From Thermoplasmatota archaeon (lineage in GTDB: Archaea; Thermoplasmatota; Penumbrarchaeia; Penumbrarchaeales; Penumbrarchaeaceae): DNA of 57,827 nucleotides. The DNA lies in assembly GCA_025457865.1 (NCBI GenBank), contig JALOTP010000007.1, positions 1 to 57,827 of the forward strand, in the 5' to 3' direction. Each line of letters starts with the position of its first letter. The stretch's first letter is position 1. Shown here one piece after another: positions 23,870-33,361 of the stretch. A model generated the notes under the pieces. That model saw only the letters and a program-made list of their open reading frames with translations. It was not told where the DNA came from and did not search any database. Position numbers and translations under genes: made by a program.

Positions 23870-26800
23870 TCACTTTTTCGATTCTTCTTCCATCTTATTA
23901 TCATTTTCTACTTCGCTGAAGAATTCATCCATCTCACTGCCTTTCGGTCCGCTTTTTTCAACAGCAACTTCCTCGACCCGAGGAACATTGAATGCTTCAG
24001 CGAGCGGTTGTTGTTCCTCAACTAAAAATTCGGTGGGCAGTTCACCTTCAAGATGTTGCCCTTCTTCTTTGGGGAGTTCTATCTGTTCTGAGACCGGTGT
24101 TTCTTCCGGACTCTCATTGGTTATTCCTTTTTTCTTCCTCAACAACAAGAACAGAACAGCTCCTATTATCAGCAACAATATACCCACACCTATGATTATA
24201 GGAACTAACGGCAGTCCTGCTGACTTGGCTTCTTCCTCAAGTGTTGTTCCGGTCGTATCAAGGACCGTAATTCCCATCGGCTGAACTGCGACCGCGCCAG
24301 ATATGCTCTTGTAACCAGGTTTCGTTATCTTGTAGGTTGCTTCTCCCATGAAAACCTCTACAATGAAACTTCCATTTGCCGACGTTATCCCTAGGTAATC
24401 CTTACCATCAGATGCTCTGACCGTTATCTTAGCGCCCTTGAGCGGTGATCCATTCTTGTTCAGGACCGTTCCTTTTAATGTCCCTTTATCAACCACGGTC
24501 AGAACTATCCCGTCCTCTCCCCAGTTCCCGGTCTGGTCGGTAACCGTCAAGAGAACGTTGTAGGTCCCGCCCTTGTCGAACCTGAACTGGACCTTCTCAC
24601 CATCAAACCTCTTCTCCTCTCCATCATACTGGAATGTCCAAAGGTATCTAACTATCATACCGTCATCAGTAGAACCCGAGGCATTGAAAGTGAACAACAC
24701 CCCGGCAGGTATGGTCGCATCCTCTCCAGCTGCGGCTATTGGTTTCTGCTGGTCAAGTATGTCCACCGTTGTCGTTATGTCCCCGGACAGATTCCATTCA
24801 TCATAGACCGTCATGGTGACGTTATGCCTTCCCTTCCTCTCGAAGGTATGGTTGAGATAAGGACCCTCGACCTTCATCGGCCCAAGGTCAGTGAAATCCC
24901 AGTGATATCTCATTATCCTCCCATTGTCGGTGGATGAAAGACCGTTCAACCTTATGGTCCCTCCGGGATTCTGCACCAATGTTCCCTTGATCACAGCTTC
25001 AGGAGGATGAGTGTCCATGACCGTGACCAGTAACGAATCCACGTCATAGTTGCCAAACTGATCGCTCACGTTCAACATGACCTCGTAATGACCAGGTTTG
25101 ACGAAATCGAAAGATGTCAACTTACCCTCTAGATGCACTATCTGTCTATCGTAATCGAAGCTCCAGTTGAATCCAACTAATATGCCGTTGTCCGTTGAAA
25201 GCGATGCATCGAACAACACGGATTCGCCGTTCTCTATCTCTACATCCTCCCCTGCTACTGCCTTCGGTCTCTCCGTGTCTATGACCGTCACATTGAACTT
25301 GATACTAGCAAAGTTCTCAGCCGTATCATTTAAAAGCAATGTGACAGTATAATACCCCGGAATATCGAACTTGAAGCTAGTTGTCATCCCATAGAGCTGA
25401 ATATATTCCTCTTCATACTGGAACGTCCAGGTAAAGTTAACAATCCTCGAATTATCAGTGGAAGAGGATGCGTTGAAGAAGGCTGTCTCGCCCTGTTCTA
25501 ACACTATGTCCCCTTGAACTAACGGAATTGGGGGTGTTAGGTCCTTGACGGTGATGTTGAAAGTGGCTGTATCCGAGTTACCGGGAAAATCATAGACTGT
25601 CAACATTATGGGATAGAAACCTGAAAGATCGAATTTGAAATCGAATTCGAACATGTCGAACTCCTTCAGCTCGCCACCATACTCGAACTCCCATCTCACT
25701 CGGTGTATCAGCTGATCATCCGTAGATCCTGTCGAATCGAAATGAAATATATAACCCTGGTCAATTGTGGAATCCATACCACCGTTGGCCCTTGGTGATA
25801 TCTTGTCAATGAAAATCGGATAACTATCCCTAACATTGCCATTTATATATGTTTCATCACCAAATCCATCAGAGCCGTATTGGTCTTTATTTGGTCCTTT
25901 TTTCAAATCTTTTCCTTGATAATCTGACCAATAATTACCACCTGAGGGATAATGTTTGTTCCAATAATTTATTTCTGAATCTGATGCTTGGATAGAATTA
26001 TTAATAAAAGAATTCTTCCATATAACCTTCGAATTACTTTCCTCAATAATCAATCCTTTAATATTTTTATAAAAGTAATTATCCTTTATAGTTATATCAA
26101 TTATTTCCTTGATATTAATACCATATTCATTAGATAGGAACGTATTATTCACTATTTGTAGGTCATTACTTTTTTCAACTAACAATCCACCAGTGTTGTT
26201 TGATATAATATTATTGGAAAATAATACATTGGAACATTCACCTATTGCTATCATTTTACTATGGTTAATATCATTATTTCTAATAATAATATTAGAGGTT
26301 GTCCCCAGGAAGAAACCCTCATTGCATTGGTTGAAAGTATTGCCTAAAATGAAAAAATTGGTTGAATGGTGGTAGCATTTAATACCGGTTTCGCAATTAT
26401 AAAATGTATTATTTTGAAAATAAATATAATTTCCATTATATATTTCAATTCTTGGATCATTGGACAGAGAATGGAAATAATTTTTATAAATGGTCACATT
26501 ACTTGTGGGAGATATTTTCTCATCACCAACTTGAATATCAATAAATGTACCTTTATTAAAAAAATTATTTGAAATAGTAACATTAGAAGCTGCAAATTGC
26601 AATGATTGTTTCATTCCATTAAAGACGCAATTATCAATAAGTATTTTTTCCTGATTACTATCAATATAAATTCCTTTATCCCCATAAAAAGAAATATTCT
26701 CAATTGATACATTAGAATTATAAACCCAAATATTATAAAAAAAGGTATTCCGCGATACGATAAAAAAATTAGTAACTTTTACATTTGTAGATGTAATTAT

Positions 26801-27124
26801 TATATTACAACTTTGATATTTGTTAGTATATAAGATGGGTTTTTCAATTCCAATTAAAAATATTGATTTATCAATTACCAATTCTTCAGTATAATTTCCA
26901 TAATAAACATTTATGATATCTCCATCATTACTAATATTGATAGCATCTTGTATCTTTGAATAATCTCCCCCTCCTTCTTGATCAACAATTATTGTTCTCC
27001 TATTAGACTTCTCGGATTCATTAAAAAAATCAATTTTATTTTCAACATCCATTTTTGCATCTTGTAATGTAATATTTGGGGCCAATATGATCGATGCCAA
27101 TAGAAGAATCAATGCTCTATTCAT
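23870..27124 (-). CDS. Surface protein: beta-helix, five PKD domains, TM anchor
   Basis: About 1084 residues. It has a signal peptide (MNRALILLLASIILAP), then a NosD/CASH-type right-handed beta-helix (about 45-420) with many N-rich repeats such as NNTF and NITI. Five PKD domains of some 85-90 residues follow (about 440-875), each with a GSTDD- or SSTDN-like core. A carboxypeptidase-regulatory-like domain (GTVLNKNGSPLKGAKI) comes next, then a transmembrane helix (about 985-1005) with an RKKK stop and an acidic tail of some 80 residues. It is probably a cell-surface adhesin or glycan-binding protein. The beta-helix half is strikingly AT-rich compared with the PKD half. The start at 27124 is chosen over the GTG at 27175 because of the signal peptide and a nearby GGTGGG. 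Confidence 0.82.
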   Translation of the reverse strand: MNRALILLLASIILAPNITLQDAKMDVENKIDFFNESEKSNRRTIIVDQEGGGDYSKIQDAINISNDGDIINVYYGNYTEELVIDKSIFLIGIEKPILYTNKYQSCNIIITSTNVKVTNFFIVSRNTFFYNIWVYNSNVSIENISFYGDKGIYIDSNQEKILIDNCVFNGMKQSLQFAASNVTISNNFFNKGTFIDIQVGDEKISPTSNVTIYKNYFHSLSNDPRIEIYNGNYIYFQNNTFYNCETGIKCYHHSTNFFILGNTFNQCNEGFFLGTTSNIIIRNNDINHSKMIAIGECSNVLFSNNIISNNTGGLLVEKSNDLQIVNNTFLSNEYGINIKEIIDITIKDNYFYKNIKGLIIEESNSKVIWKNSFINNSIQASDSEINYWNKHYPSGGNYWSDYQGKDLKKGPNKDQYGSDGFGDETYINGNVRDSYPIFIDKISPRANGGMDSTIDQGYIFHFDSTGSTDDQLIHRVRWEFEYGGELKEFDMFEFDFKFDLSGFYPIMLTVYDFPGNSDTATFNITVKDLTPPIPLVQGDIVLEQGETAFFNASSSTDNSRIVNFTWTFQYEEEYIQLYGMTTSFKFDIPGYYTVTLLLNDTAENFASIKFNVTVIDTERPKAVAGEDVEIENGESVLFDASLSTDNGILVGFNWSFDYDRQIVHLEGKLTSFDFVKPGHYEVMLNVSDQFGNYDVDSLLVTVMDTHPPEAVIKGTLVQNPGGTIRLNGLSSTDNGRIMRYHWDFTDLGPMKVEGPYLNHTFERKGRHNVTMTVYDEWNLSGDITTTVDILDQQKPIAAAGEDATIPAGVLFTFNASGSTDDGMIVRYLWTFQYDGEEKRFDGEKVQFRFDKGGTYNVLLTVTDQTGNWGEDGIVLTVVDKGTLKGTVLNKNGSPLKGAKITVRASDGKDYLGITSANGSFIVEVFMGEATYKITKPGYKSISGAVAVQPMGITVLDTTGTTLEEEAKSAGLPLVPIIIGVGILLLIIGAVLFLLLRKKKGITNESPEETPVSEQIELPKEEGQHLEGELPTEFLVEEQQPLAEAFNVPRVEEVAVEKSGPKGSEMDEFFSEVENDNKMEEESKK

Positions 27125-27190
27125 TTCATCCCACCAGTGTGGATAATCACTACCATCTTTTTCAGAGCATACCACCTCTGTTTATAAAAC

Positions 27191-28726
27191 CTATATTGGA
27201 TAGAGTCTCCCGATAACAACATCATCAATTTCCCCTATCAAAGGCCATCCACCAATAACATAATTCGGTTTTCCACACCCAAAGACCAAGGGGGATGTTG
27301 TTGCACCTATACCATTCTGACTTGATGATTGTTCCAATTCACCAGGCCCTCCATTTTGTGATTCTAACCAGATATTTAAAATGCCAGAATCAGCCCAAGC
27401 CCATACATGATACCAGATGTTGTTCTGAATTGATCCATCCGCTGTTACTGAAGATACTGTATTCGAATTTGCAACTTGGAATTTTAAAACACTCGTAGGA
27501 TTCGTATAATCTATGAACAATCGATAGCCATTTGCAATATGTTGAATCACAGACCAATCCCATTTCTCAATCAACATCTGATCCTCATCATCTGCCTCTG
27601 TAAGGAACCAGAATTCAATATAGAGTTGGTCCCCATTCTGAGGGCATGCAAAATCCAGATAATTGTCTGAATCATCGATCTCTATCCATCCAGGATCTTC
27701 ACCACCATAAAAGACCAAGCAATTGGTTCCTGGGATACAGGTAGGTGAAGAAGTATAGTCGACAGCATCCTCATCTCCACCATTTATTCCATAACTATGA
27801 TAGTCATATCGGACCATATCATTTACATAAATTACATTATCAGTTCCCTCATCCATAGGCCAATACCCAACATTTTGAAATCCCCACATCCTTTGAGAAT
27901 CATCAGGAGTGGGGGGTGGTAGTCCTTCCCATGGAATTTCATATGCATAAATGCAATCAATGATACCATCAAAAAATGTATTAGTTTTATCTTCTCTTCC
28001 GATATAGAAATAGGTTCCAGTTGTTCCTGGATAGATTCTCTGGCTTGTAGATTCAACTTCCCCATAACTTCCAGAAGAAGGATCAATATATAATGAAAAA
28101 CCATTCCCATAATATGATTCAAAGAATACATAATGCCAATCATTATCTCTAAGGTCATCCCCATCAGAATCAATAATAGTAATGTATGAGGTTGCATTAT
28201 ATGCAGTGAATCCTAACTGACCATGGTCTAAGTAAAAAATGAATCCATTTTTATTATTACCGCTCTCCTCATATTTACTGCAGATGGGAATATAATCTGC
28301 AGCTAATTCGTTCGGTTTGATCATCGCAGAAATTACAAAATTGCAAAAATTAAAATCTGGACTATCATTAATTCTAATATAATCATTTATTCCATCAAAG
28401 GATAATGCTGCATCCCCAATATTCTCATCCCTCTCATCTTCTTGTGTGCATCCAAATATTCTACCATCTTTTCCCCTTCCGGAATCGTCTGTAACATATG
28501 AAATATTATTATCAATATAAATATAATTAAAATTATAATATGCTATGTTATTACTTGAACGACAAGGGGGATTGATATACTTTCCAGAATCTATTTCATC
28601 ATCTGGGATCCCACATGTATTTAATGCGTCTATAGATAAAATTATAATAAGTGTGACGATTCCAGACAAGATAACCCTAGGTTTTTCAAAGCCTATGATA
28701 CCTATCATCTTTTTCAATCTGTCCAA
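27191..28726 (-). CDS. Secreted protein with two LamG/concanavalin-like domains
   Basis: About 511 residues. A hydrophobic helix (about 18-33) acts as signal or anchor. Two LamG-type beta-sandwich domains follow. The first contains LSFDGINDYIRI and WHYVFFESYYG (about 105-260); the second contains LVFYGGEDPGWIEI and IWYHVWAWADSG (about 340-500). Such domains bind glycans or cap adhesins. There is no C-terminal anchor. The gene is among the most AT-rich in the window. The start is uncertain: a TTG at 28726 lies about ten bases from the predicted transcription start set by a TATA box near 28760; the ATG at 28708 is the alternative. It precedes the beta-helix/PKD gene on the same strand, and the two probably form one surface-protein locus. 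Confidence 0.75.
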   Translation of the reverse strand: MDRLKKMIGIIGFEKPRVILSGIVTLIIILSIDALNTCGIPDDEIDSGKYINPPCRSSNNIAYYNFNYIYIDNNISYVTDDSGRGKDGRIFGCTQEDERDENIGDAALSFDGINDYIRINDSPDFNFCNFVISAMIKPNELAADYIPICSKYEESGNNKNGFIFYLDHGQLGFTAYNATSYITIIDSDGDDLRDNDWHYVFFESYYGNGFSLYIDPSSGSYGEVESTSQRIYPGTTGTYFYIGREDKTNTFFDGIIDCIYAYEIPWEGLPPPTPDDSQRMWGFQNVGYWPMDEGTDNVIYVNDMVRYDYHSYGINGGDEDAVDYTSSPTCIPGTNCLVFYGGEDPGWIEIDDSDNYLDFACPQNGDQLYIEFWFLTEADDEDQMLIEKWDWSVIQHIANGYRLFIDYTNPTSVLKFQVANSNTVSSVTADGSIQNNIWYHVWAWADSGILNIWLESQNGGPGELEQSSSQNGIGATTSPLVFGCGKPNYVIGGWPLIGEIDDVVIGRLYPI

Positions 28727-28755
28727 GGTTATACCCCATAAACATATGATAATTC

Positions 28756-28767
28756 GGTTATATAAAC
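28756..28767 (-). promoter_or_regulatory. TATA box for the LamG protein gene
   Basis: Read on the minus strand, GTTTATATAACC is a strong TATA element. Initiation about 25 bases downstream would be near 28736, just before the proposed start codon. Confidence 0.5.
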
Positions 28768-28964
28768 TTTATTTGTTGTTGTTGAAACATATGTTGTTGT
28801 GAAGGTGGGTCCTAATTAAAACTTTCATTAGATAGTTGGAAAGTATTAATAATACCCTTTCATCTGGTAACTTCCTGAATGCACGGCACGGCACCCGGGA
28901 ACTTGGTCTTCTTGTCCCTGGCGCCATCACTTTTTTATGAGAACCCTCCAAGGAGGTCCATTTG

Positions 28965-30056
28965 ATGCCTTCGACCGGACAGATCGCTGGCTACCTAGAA
29001 CTTGAAGATGGTAGAGTGTTCCCCGGGAAGCTCTTCGGGGCATTATCTGGGACCGACGGGGAGGTCGTCTTCAACACAGGTATGGTCGGTTACCCCGAAT
29101 CCCTTACGGATCCCTCTTACAGGGGTGAGATCCTCACGCTCACCTACCCCCTTATAGGGAATTACGGGGTCCCCGCCCCCGGTGAGGACCGCTTTGAATC
29201 TCCCCGCATCCAGGCCAGGGGCTTGGTGGTCTCGACACTTACAAGGGAGCACAGCCACTGGAGCTCTGTTCGGTCCCTTGATGAATGGCTTTCCTCCGAA
29301 GGCATCATCGGGCTCGAGGGCATAGATACAAGAGCCCTCACCAAGCATCTCAGGGAGAAGGGGACCATGCTGGGAAGGATAGTCCCCGGGAATGAGAGGC
29401 CCAAGTTCAATGTGGCGGACCCGAACAGGACGGACCTTGTGGGGGAGGTCACTTCCCAGGAGCCCGTGACATTCCGACCCACAGGTCCGGATTCGGGCAT
29501 GAAGGTCCTCCTGGTAGATTGTGGATGCAAGGCTTCCATCATCAGGGCACTCAGGGTCCGTGGGTGCTCGGTGACCACCGTTCCGTACGATCACATCCTG
29601 GACCCCTCAGGGTTTAGCGGTGTCCTGCTATCCAATGGTCCCGGGGACCCTGCGGTGTGCAAGGCCACGATAAAGAACGTCAGGGGGCTGATGGAGGCGG
29701 GTTCAGTGCCTATCGCAGGCATCTGCCTAGGAAATCAGCTCATGGCACTTGCAGCGGGAGGAAAGACCTTCAAGCTACCCTTTGGCCACAGGTCCCAGAA
29801 CCAACCTTGCATTGACAGGACAACTGGCCATTGTGTCATCACCTCCCAGAACCACGGCTACGCCGTGGACCCGGAGTCCCTCCCCGAGGGTTGGGAGGTG
29901 TGGTACAGCAATCTCAACGACGAGACCGTGGAAGGGATACGGCACAGGAGCAGACCGTTCTTCGCGGTCCAGTTCCACCCCGAGGCCAATCCGGGACCGA
30001 CGGACCCAAGAGGGTTCTTCGACCTCTTCATGGAGGTGATGGTCCGTGGCATATGA
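28965..30056 (+). CDS. carA: Carbamoyl-phosphate synthase small subunit
   Basis: A 363-residue glutaminase subunit. It hydrolyses glutamine and passes ammonia to CarB for carbamoyl phosphate, used in pyrimidine and arginine synthesis. The N-terminal CPSase domain has FNTGMVGYPESLTDPSYRG. The C-terminal class I amidotransferase has Cys254 in GICLGNQ and His338/Glu340 in QFHPE, a complete triad. The start is the ATG at 28965, seven bases after GGAGGT (28952-28957). The end overlaps carB by 11 bases. Confidence 0.97.
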   Translation: MPSTGQIAGYLELEDGRVFPGKLFGALSGTDGEVVFNTGMVGYPESLTDPSYRGEILTLTYPLIGNYGVPAPGEDRFESPRIQARGLVVSTLTREHSHWSSVRSLDEWLSSEGIIGLEGIDTRALTKHLREKGTMLGRIVPGNERPKFNVADPNRTDLVGEVTSQEPVTFRPTGPDSGMKVLLVDCGCKASIIRALRVRGCSVTTVPYDHILDPSGFSGVLLSNGPGDPAVCKATIKNVRGLMEAGSVPIAGICLGNQLMALAAGGKTFKLPFGHRSQNQPCIDRTTGHCVITSQNHGYAVDPESLPEGWEVWYSNLNDETVEGIRHRSRPFFAVQFHPEANPGPTDPRGFFDLFMEVMVRGI

Positions 30057-33000
30057 TATCAAGAAGGTACTGGTCCTGGGGAGCGGCGGCCTCATGATTG
30101 GTCAGGCCGGAGAGTTCGACTATTCGGGGTCCCAGGCGCTGAAAGCCCTCAGGGAAGAAGGTATAAGAACGGTACTCGTCAACCCGAACATAGCTACCAT
30201 CCAGACCTCCGAGGGGATGGCGGATTCCCTCTACCTCCTTCCGGTAGATGCACCGACAGTGGAAAGGGTCATAGAGAGGGAGCGCCCCGACGGCATACTC
30301 CTGGGCTTCGGAGGGCAGACTGGGCTCAATGTCGGGGTGGAGCTGAGCGACAAGGGCATCCTGGAAAAGTACGGCGTCAAGGTCCTAGGCACCCCGGTCG
30401 ATACCATAAAGGACACAGAGGACAGGGAGCGGTTCGTAAAACGCCTTGACGAGATAGGCGTTATGACGGCTAGGTCCAGGGCATGCAGGACCCTCCCTCA
30501 CGCACAGGATGCTGCCAGGACCATCGGTTATCCTGTAATGGTCCGCTCCGCATACGCGCTCGGAGGCCTTGGGAGCGGTGTCGCTTGGGACGAGATAGGG
30601 CTGACCGAGATCGTGGAACGTGCCTTGAACAACGCCCCCCAGGTCCTGGTCGAGGAATACCTCAAGGGCTGGAAGGAAGTGGAGTACGAGGTTGTCAGGG
30701 ACGCATATGACAATTGCATGACCGTCTGCAACATGGAGAACATGGACCCTATGGGCATCCATACAGGGGAGAGCATAGTCGTAGCCCCCAGCCAGACGCT
30801 CACGGATGCCGAGTACCATATGCTCAGGGAGATAGCGATCAGGACGGTTAGGCACCTTGGGGTCATAGGCGAGTGCAACATCCAGTATGCCCTGGACCCG
30901 AAGGGCATGGATTACAGGGTCATAGAGATCAACGCCAGACTGTCCCGTTCCTCAGCTCTAGCGAGCAAAGCGACCGGATACCCTCTGGCGGCAGTTGCCG
31001 CAAAGCTCGCCCTAGGCAGGTCCCTGCACTCGCTCAAGAACAATGTTACGAAGAGGACGGTCGCCTTCTTCGAACCGGCGCTCGATTATGTGGTCGTCAA
31101 GGTCCCGAGATGGGACCTTGAGCGGTTCAGGGGCATAGATGTCCACATAGGGTCCCAGATGAAGAGCGTGGGGGAGGTCATGGCCATAGGCAGGACCTTC
31201 GAAGAGGCGCTCCAGAAAGCATTGAGGATGCTGGGGACAGGAATGCACGGACTGGTCCTGAACAGGCTCGTATTCAGCGATGTAAGGGAAGAGTGTGTCC
31301 ACCCAACCCATAGACGGGTCTTTGCCATCTGCGAGGCATTCTCCAAGGGAATGAGCGTGGACGAGGTCCATTCCCTCACGGACATTGACCGCTGGTTCCT
31401 GCACAGGGTCAAGGGCGTTGTGGACCTGATGGGGGAGCTTGTCTCAGCGGGGAAGGAACTCCCTTCCGACCTGCTCCGCAAAGCAAAGGTCCTGGGATTC
31501 TCCGATTTCCAGATAGGTAAGGCTACCGGATACGCCCTTGAGGAGGTCCGCTCGAAGAGGAAGGGATGGGGCATACTTCCGGTCATAAAGCAGATAGACA
31601 CCCTCGCAGCGGAATACCCCGCTGAGACCAATTACCTCTACATGACATACTCCGGCACCGAGAACGATGTGGAACCTAGAGCGGGGGCGGTGATGGTACT
31701 GGGAGGAGGCTCCTACAGGATAGGGCAGAGCGTCGAGTTCGACTGGTGCTGCGTCAACACCGTGCAGACGGCCAGGGAGCTCGGGTATGGGACGATAATG
31801 GTCAATTGCAACCCCGAGACCGTCTCTACCGATTACGATATCTGCGACAGGCTCTACTTCGAGGAGCTTACCTATGAAAGGGTCCTCGACATCTACGAGT
31901 TCGAATTGCCGGAAGGTGTCATTGTTTCCATGGGGGGTCAAGTATCCAATAATCTCGCCCCGAGACTTCACAAGGCCGGGGTCAGGATACTGGGGACCTC
32001 CCCCGACGATATAGACAAAGCAGAGGACCGCAACAAGTTCTCATCTCTCCTAGATGTGCTGGGCATAGACCAGCCGGAATGGATAGAGGCCAGGAGCCTC
32101 GAGGAGGCGCAGGCCTTCTGCGAGAAGGTCGGGTATCCCGTCATAATCAGGCCTTCGTACGTGCTTTCCGGGGCCGCCATGGCCGTCGTATTTGACCCCT
32201 CAACGATGAAAGCATACCTTTCGAGGGCCACTGAGGTCAACCCTGCAACGCCTGTCGTTGTCTCAAAGTTCATAAGTGATGCAAAGGAGGTGGAGTTCGA
32301 CGGTGTGGCAAGGGAGGGGGAGATCCTCCTCTATTCCATAGGGGAGCACCTGGAGAACGCAGGGGTGCATTCGGGGGATGCGACGGTTGTCATACCTCCC
32401 CAGAGGCTCTATGTGGAGACCACCCGGAGGATCAAACAATCCGCCAGGGCCATTGTCAAAGCCTTGAACATTACAGGGCCGTTCAATATACAGTTCATAG
32501 CAAAGGAGAACAGGTTGAAGGTCATAGAATGCAATCTAAGGGCCTCCAGGACATTCCCCTTTGCCTCCAAGGTGCTCAGGAGGAACATGATAGAGCTTGC
32601 CACGAAGGCGATATTGGGAGAGCCCGTAAGCAGGATAGAAGGGTCGTCCCTGGACCTGGACAGGGTCGGAGTGAAAGCGGCCCAGTTCTCCTTCCAGAGG
32701 CTCAAAGGGGCCGACCCCACGATGGGGGTCGCCATGGCCTCGACGGGGGAGGTCGGGTGCATCGGTGCGGAGATGGAAGAGGCCCTCCTCTCGGCCCTCA
32801 GGTCCGTCGGGTTCAAGCTGGGTAAGAAGAGCGCCCTCATCTCAACGGGTCCCGCCGAGGAGAAGATGGCATGGCTCCCCATACTTCTTAGGCTCAAGGA
32901 GATGGGCTACAAGCTCCATGCGACATCGGGGACCGCCCGGTTCATGAGGGCGAACGGTATGGAGGTGGAAACCCTCAGGTGGCCCCTGGAAGGGGGAAGG

Positions 33001-33225
33001 CCCAACTGCATAGAGCATATAAAAAGCGGAAAGATAGGATTGGTCATAAACGTCCCCAAGAGCAACGAGGAGGAGGAGCTGTCGAACGACTATCTCATAA
33101 GGAGGGCTGCCGTGGACAACGGGGTACCGCTCCTGACCAACCTGAAGCTGACAGAGAGGCTGTTCGAGGCCTTGAATATCTACGATTTCGATAACCTCCC
33201 CATCAGGGAGTGGGGGGATATCTGA
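30046..33225 (+). CDS. carB: Carbamoyl-phosphate synthase large subunit
   Basis: A 1059-residue, unsplit CarB with two homologous ATP-grasp halves: the first uses bicarbonate and ATP (start VLVLGSGGLMIGQAGEFDYS), the second phosphorylates carbamate (VMVLGGGSYRIGQSVEFDW near residue 550). An oligomerisation region separates them, and a C-terminal MGS-like regulatory domain (about 925-1059, beginning ALISTGPAEE) closes the protein. The start is a GTG at 30046 inside the end of carA, with GGAGGTGAT six to fourteen bases ahead, so the subunits are translationally coupled. The gene is intact, and its composition matches the neighbours. Confidence 0.97.
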   Translation: MAYDIKKVLVLGSGGLMIGQAGEFDYSGSQALKALREEGIRTVLVNPNIATIQTSEGMADSLYLLPVDAPTVERVIERERPDGILLGFGGQTGLNVGVELSDKGILEKYGVKVLGTPVDTIKDTEDRERFVKRLDEIGVMTARSRACRTLPHAQDAARTIGYPVMVRSAYALGGLGSGVAWDEIGLTEIVERALNNAPQVLVEEYLKGWKEVEYEVVRDAYDNCMTVCNMENMDPMGIHTGESIVVAPSQTLTDAEYHMLREIAIRTVRHLGVIGECNIQYALDPKGMDYRVIEINARLSRSSALASKATGYPLAAVAAKLALGRSLHSLKNNVTKRTVAFFEPALDYVVVKVPRWDLERFRGIDVHIGSQMKSVGEVMAIGRTFEEALQKALRMLGTGMHGLVLNRLVFSDVREECVHPTHRRVFAICEAFSKGMSVDEVHSLTDIDRWFLHRVKGVVDLMGELVSAGKELPSDLLRKAKVLGFSDFQIGKATGYALEEVRSKRKGWGILPVIKQIDTLAAEYPAETNYLYMTYSGTENDVEPRAGAVMVLGGGSYRIGQSVEFDWCCVNTVQTARELGYGTIMVNCNPETVSTDYDICDRLYFEELTYERVLDIYEFELPEGVIVSMGGQVSNNLAPRLHKAGVRILGTSPDDIDKAEDRNKFSSLLDVLGIDQPEWIEARSLEEAQAFCEKVGYPVIIRPSYVLSGAAMAVVFDPSTMKAYLSRATEVNPATPVVVSKFISDAKEVEFDGVAREGEILLYSIGEHLENAGVHSGDATVVIPPQRLYVETTRRIKQSARAIVKALNITGPFNIQFIAKENRLKVIECNLRASRTFPFASKVLRRNMIELATKAILGEPVSRIEGSSLDLDRVGVKAAQFSFQRLKGADPTMGVAMASTGEVGCIGAEMEEALLSALRSVGFKLGKKSALISTGPAEEKMAWLPILLRLKEMGYKLHATSGTARFMRANGMEVETLRWPLEGGRPNCIEHIKSGKIGLVINVPKSNEEEELSNDYLIRRAAVDNGVPLLTNLKLTERLFEALNIYDFDNLPIREWGDI

Positions 33226-33361
33226 AGAGGGTGACAAAGGACCATTCTCTCATTCCGTCCTTCACTGCTGTTTCACTTCTCCCGTCCCACTTGCTTCAAA
33301 GTTGCTGTTAAGGAGAGCTTCTAATAATCACCTAGCGGTTCGGTCCCAAAGGAGCCTCGAC

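Noticed and set aside
28769..28951. 60-residue minus-strand frame upstream of carA
   Set aside because: Short, no ribosome binding site, and it covers the promoter region of the LamG gene.
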